DNA of 5,117 nucleotides, from contig JAIVHA010000080.1 in assembly GCA_020201295.1 (NCBI GenBank), positions 1 through 5,117 of the forward strand. The letters run 5' to 3'. Positions 4,924 through 5,117 of this stretch are shown piece by piece; the first letter of the stretch is position 1; each line of letters begins with the position of its first letter. Below the pieces are notes generated by a model that was not told where the DNA came from, made no database searches, and worked only from the letters and a program-made list of their open reading frames with translations. Source of the stretch: Lysobacteraceae bacterium (GTDB lineage: Bacteria > Pseudomonadota > Gammaproteobacteria > DSM-19610). Position numbers and translations under genes: made by a program.

Positions 4924-5014
4924 TCTGCGACGACCACAATGTGCCCCGCACGTAGCGGCAGGCGGTGGGATAGGGGCTCGATAAATCGACTATGGACGAA
5001 TGGCACTGACTTAA

Positions 5015-5117
5015 CGTCATTGCGAGCGAAGCGCGGCAATCTCCTACCATGAAATCAGTCAGTTGGAGATTGCCGCGTCACTTCTGGCCCATAGAATCCC
5101 TTCGGGCTTCATCATGT
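5015..5117. repeat. second copy of the structured repeat, inverted and cut by the window edge
   Basis: It starts with CGTCATTGCGAG at 5015 and resembles the reverse complement of the element at 1065-1248, including GCCCATAGAA, CCCTTCGGGCTTCATCATG and the GGCAATCTCC core. It contains a perfect 13-bp inverted repeat, CGCGGCAATCTCC (5032-5044) and GGAGATTGCCGCG (5065-5077), around a 20-base loop. The outer GGAACC/TGATTTATT part seen in the first copy is absent here, so the two copies share the core only. The element continues past the window end. The stretch 4924-5014 between the toxin gene and this copy shows no gene. Confidence 0.7.

Noticed and set aside
4978..4989. 12-bp palindrome TCGATAAATCGA after the toxin gene
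   Set aside because: Short, isolated, with no T-run or neighbouring promoter; likely chance.

Overview
The window is GC-rich chromosomal DNA of a proteobacterium. A gammaproteobacterium, possibly a sulfur- or iron-oxidising chemolithotroph, is my best guess. The guess rests on the dispersed repeats (GTAGGAGCGGCC-type REP doublet, CATTCCCGCCTTCGCGGG-type REP, CGTCATTGCGAG-type structured element), on three DUF2173/Roadblock-like paralogues, a family I remember mainly from such chemolithotrophs, and on general protein character. No rRNA, tRNA, CRISPR array or complete insertion sequence is visible.

Layout. Positions 4-68 hold two inverted REP copies (REPIN-like). They lie just beyond the 3' end of a minus-strand RDD-family membrane protein (76-534). 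A 137-bp divergent intergenic region follows, with an FNR-like box (635-648). Three small plus-strand paralogues of the DUF2173 (Roadblock/LC7-like) family come next, at 672-1028, 1275-1613 and 1623-1952. A 184-bp repeat element with long inverted ends (1065-1248) separates the first from the other two. Its right end can pair with the ribosome-binding site of the second gene. A minus-strand Crp/Fnr-family regulator (1979-2698) converges on the third paralogue with only 26 bp between them, and a good sigma54-type promoter match lies upstream of it (2736-2751). A class of transaldolase found in actinobacteria and cyanobacteria (2946-3992, plus) is divergent from the regulator. It is followed by a weak hairpin, a REP and a fragment of the 1065-1248 element. 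A type II toxin-antitoxin module follows (ribbon-helix-helix antitoxin 4280-4582, MazF/PemK toxin 4582-4923), preceded by a perfect 23-bp palindromic operator. The window ends inside a second, inverted copy of the structured repeat (5015-5117).

How it fits together. The DUF2173 trio and the adjacent Crp/Fnr regulator look like a possible small regulated unit of unknown function; this is inferred from position only. The transaldolase belongs to the pentose phosphate pathway, and its link to the neighbours is unproven. The toxin-antitoxin pair is self-contained and sits between repeats, as accessory modules often do. The most interesting items are the DUF2173 trio with its cysteine patterns, the FNR-like and sigma54-like sites, and the repeat element inserted inside the trio.
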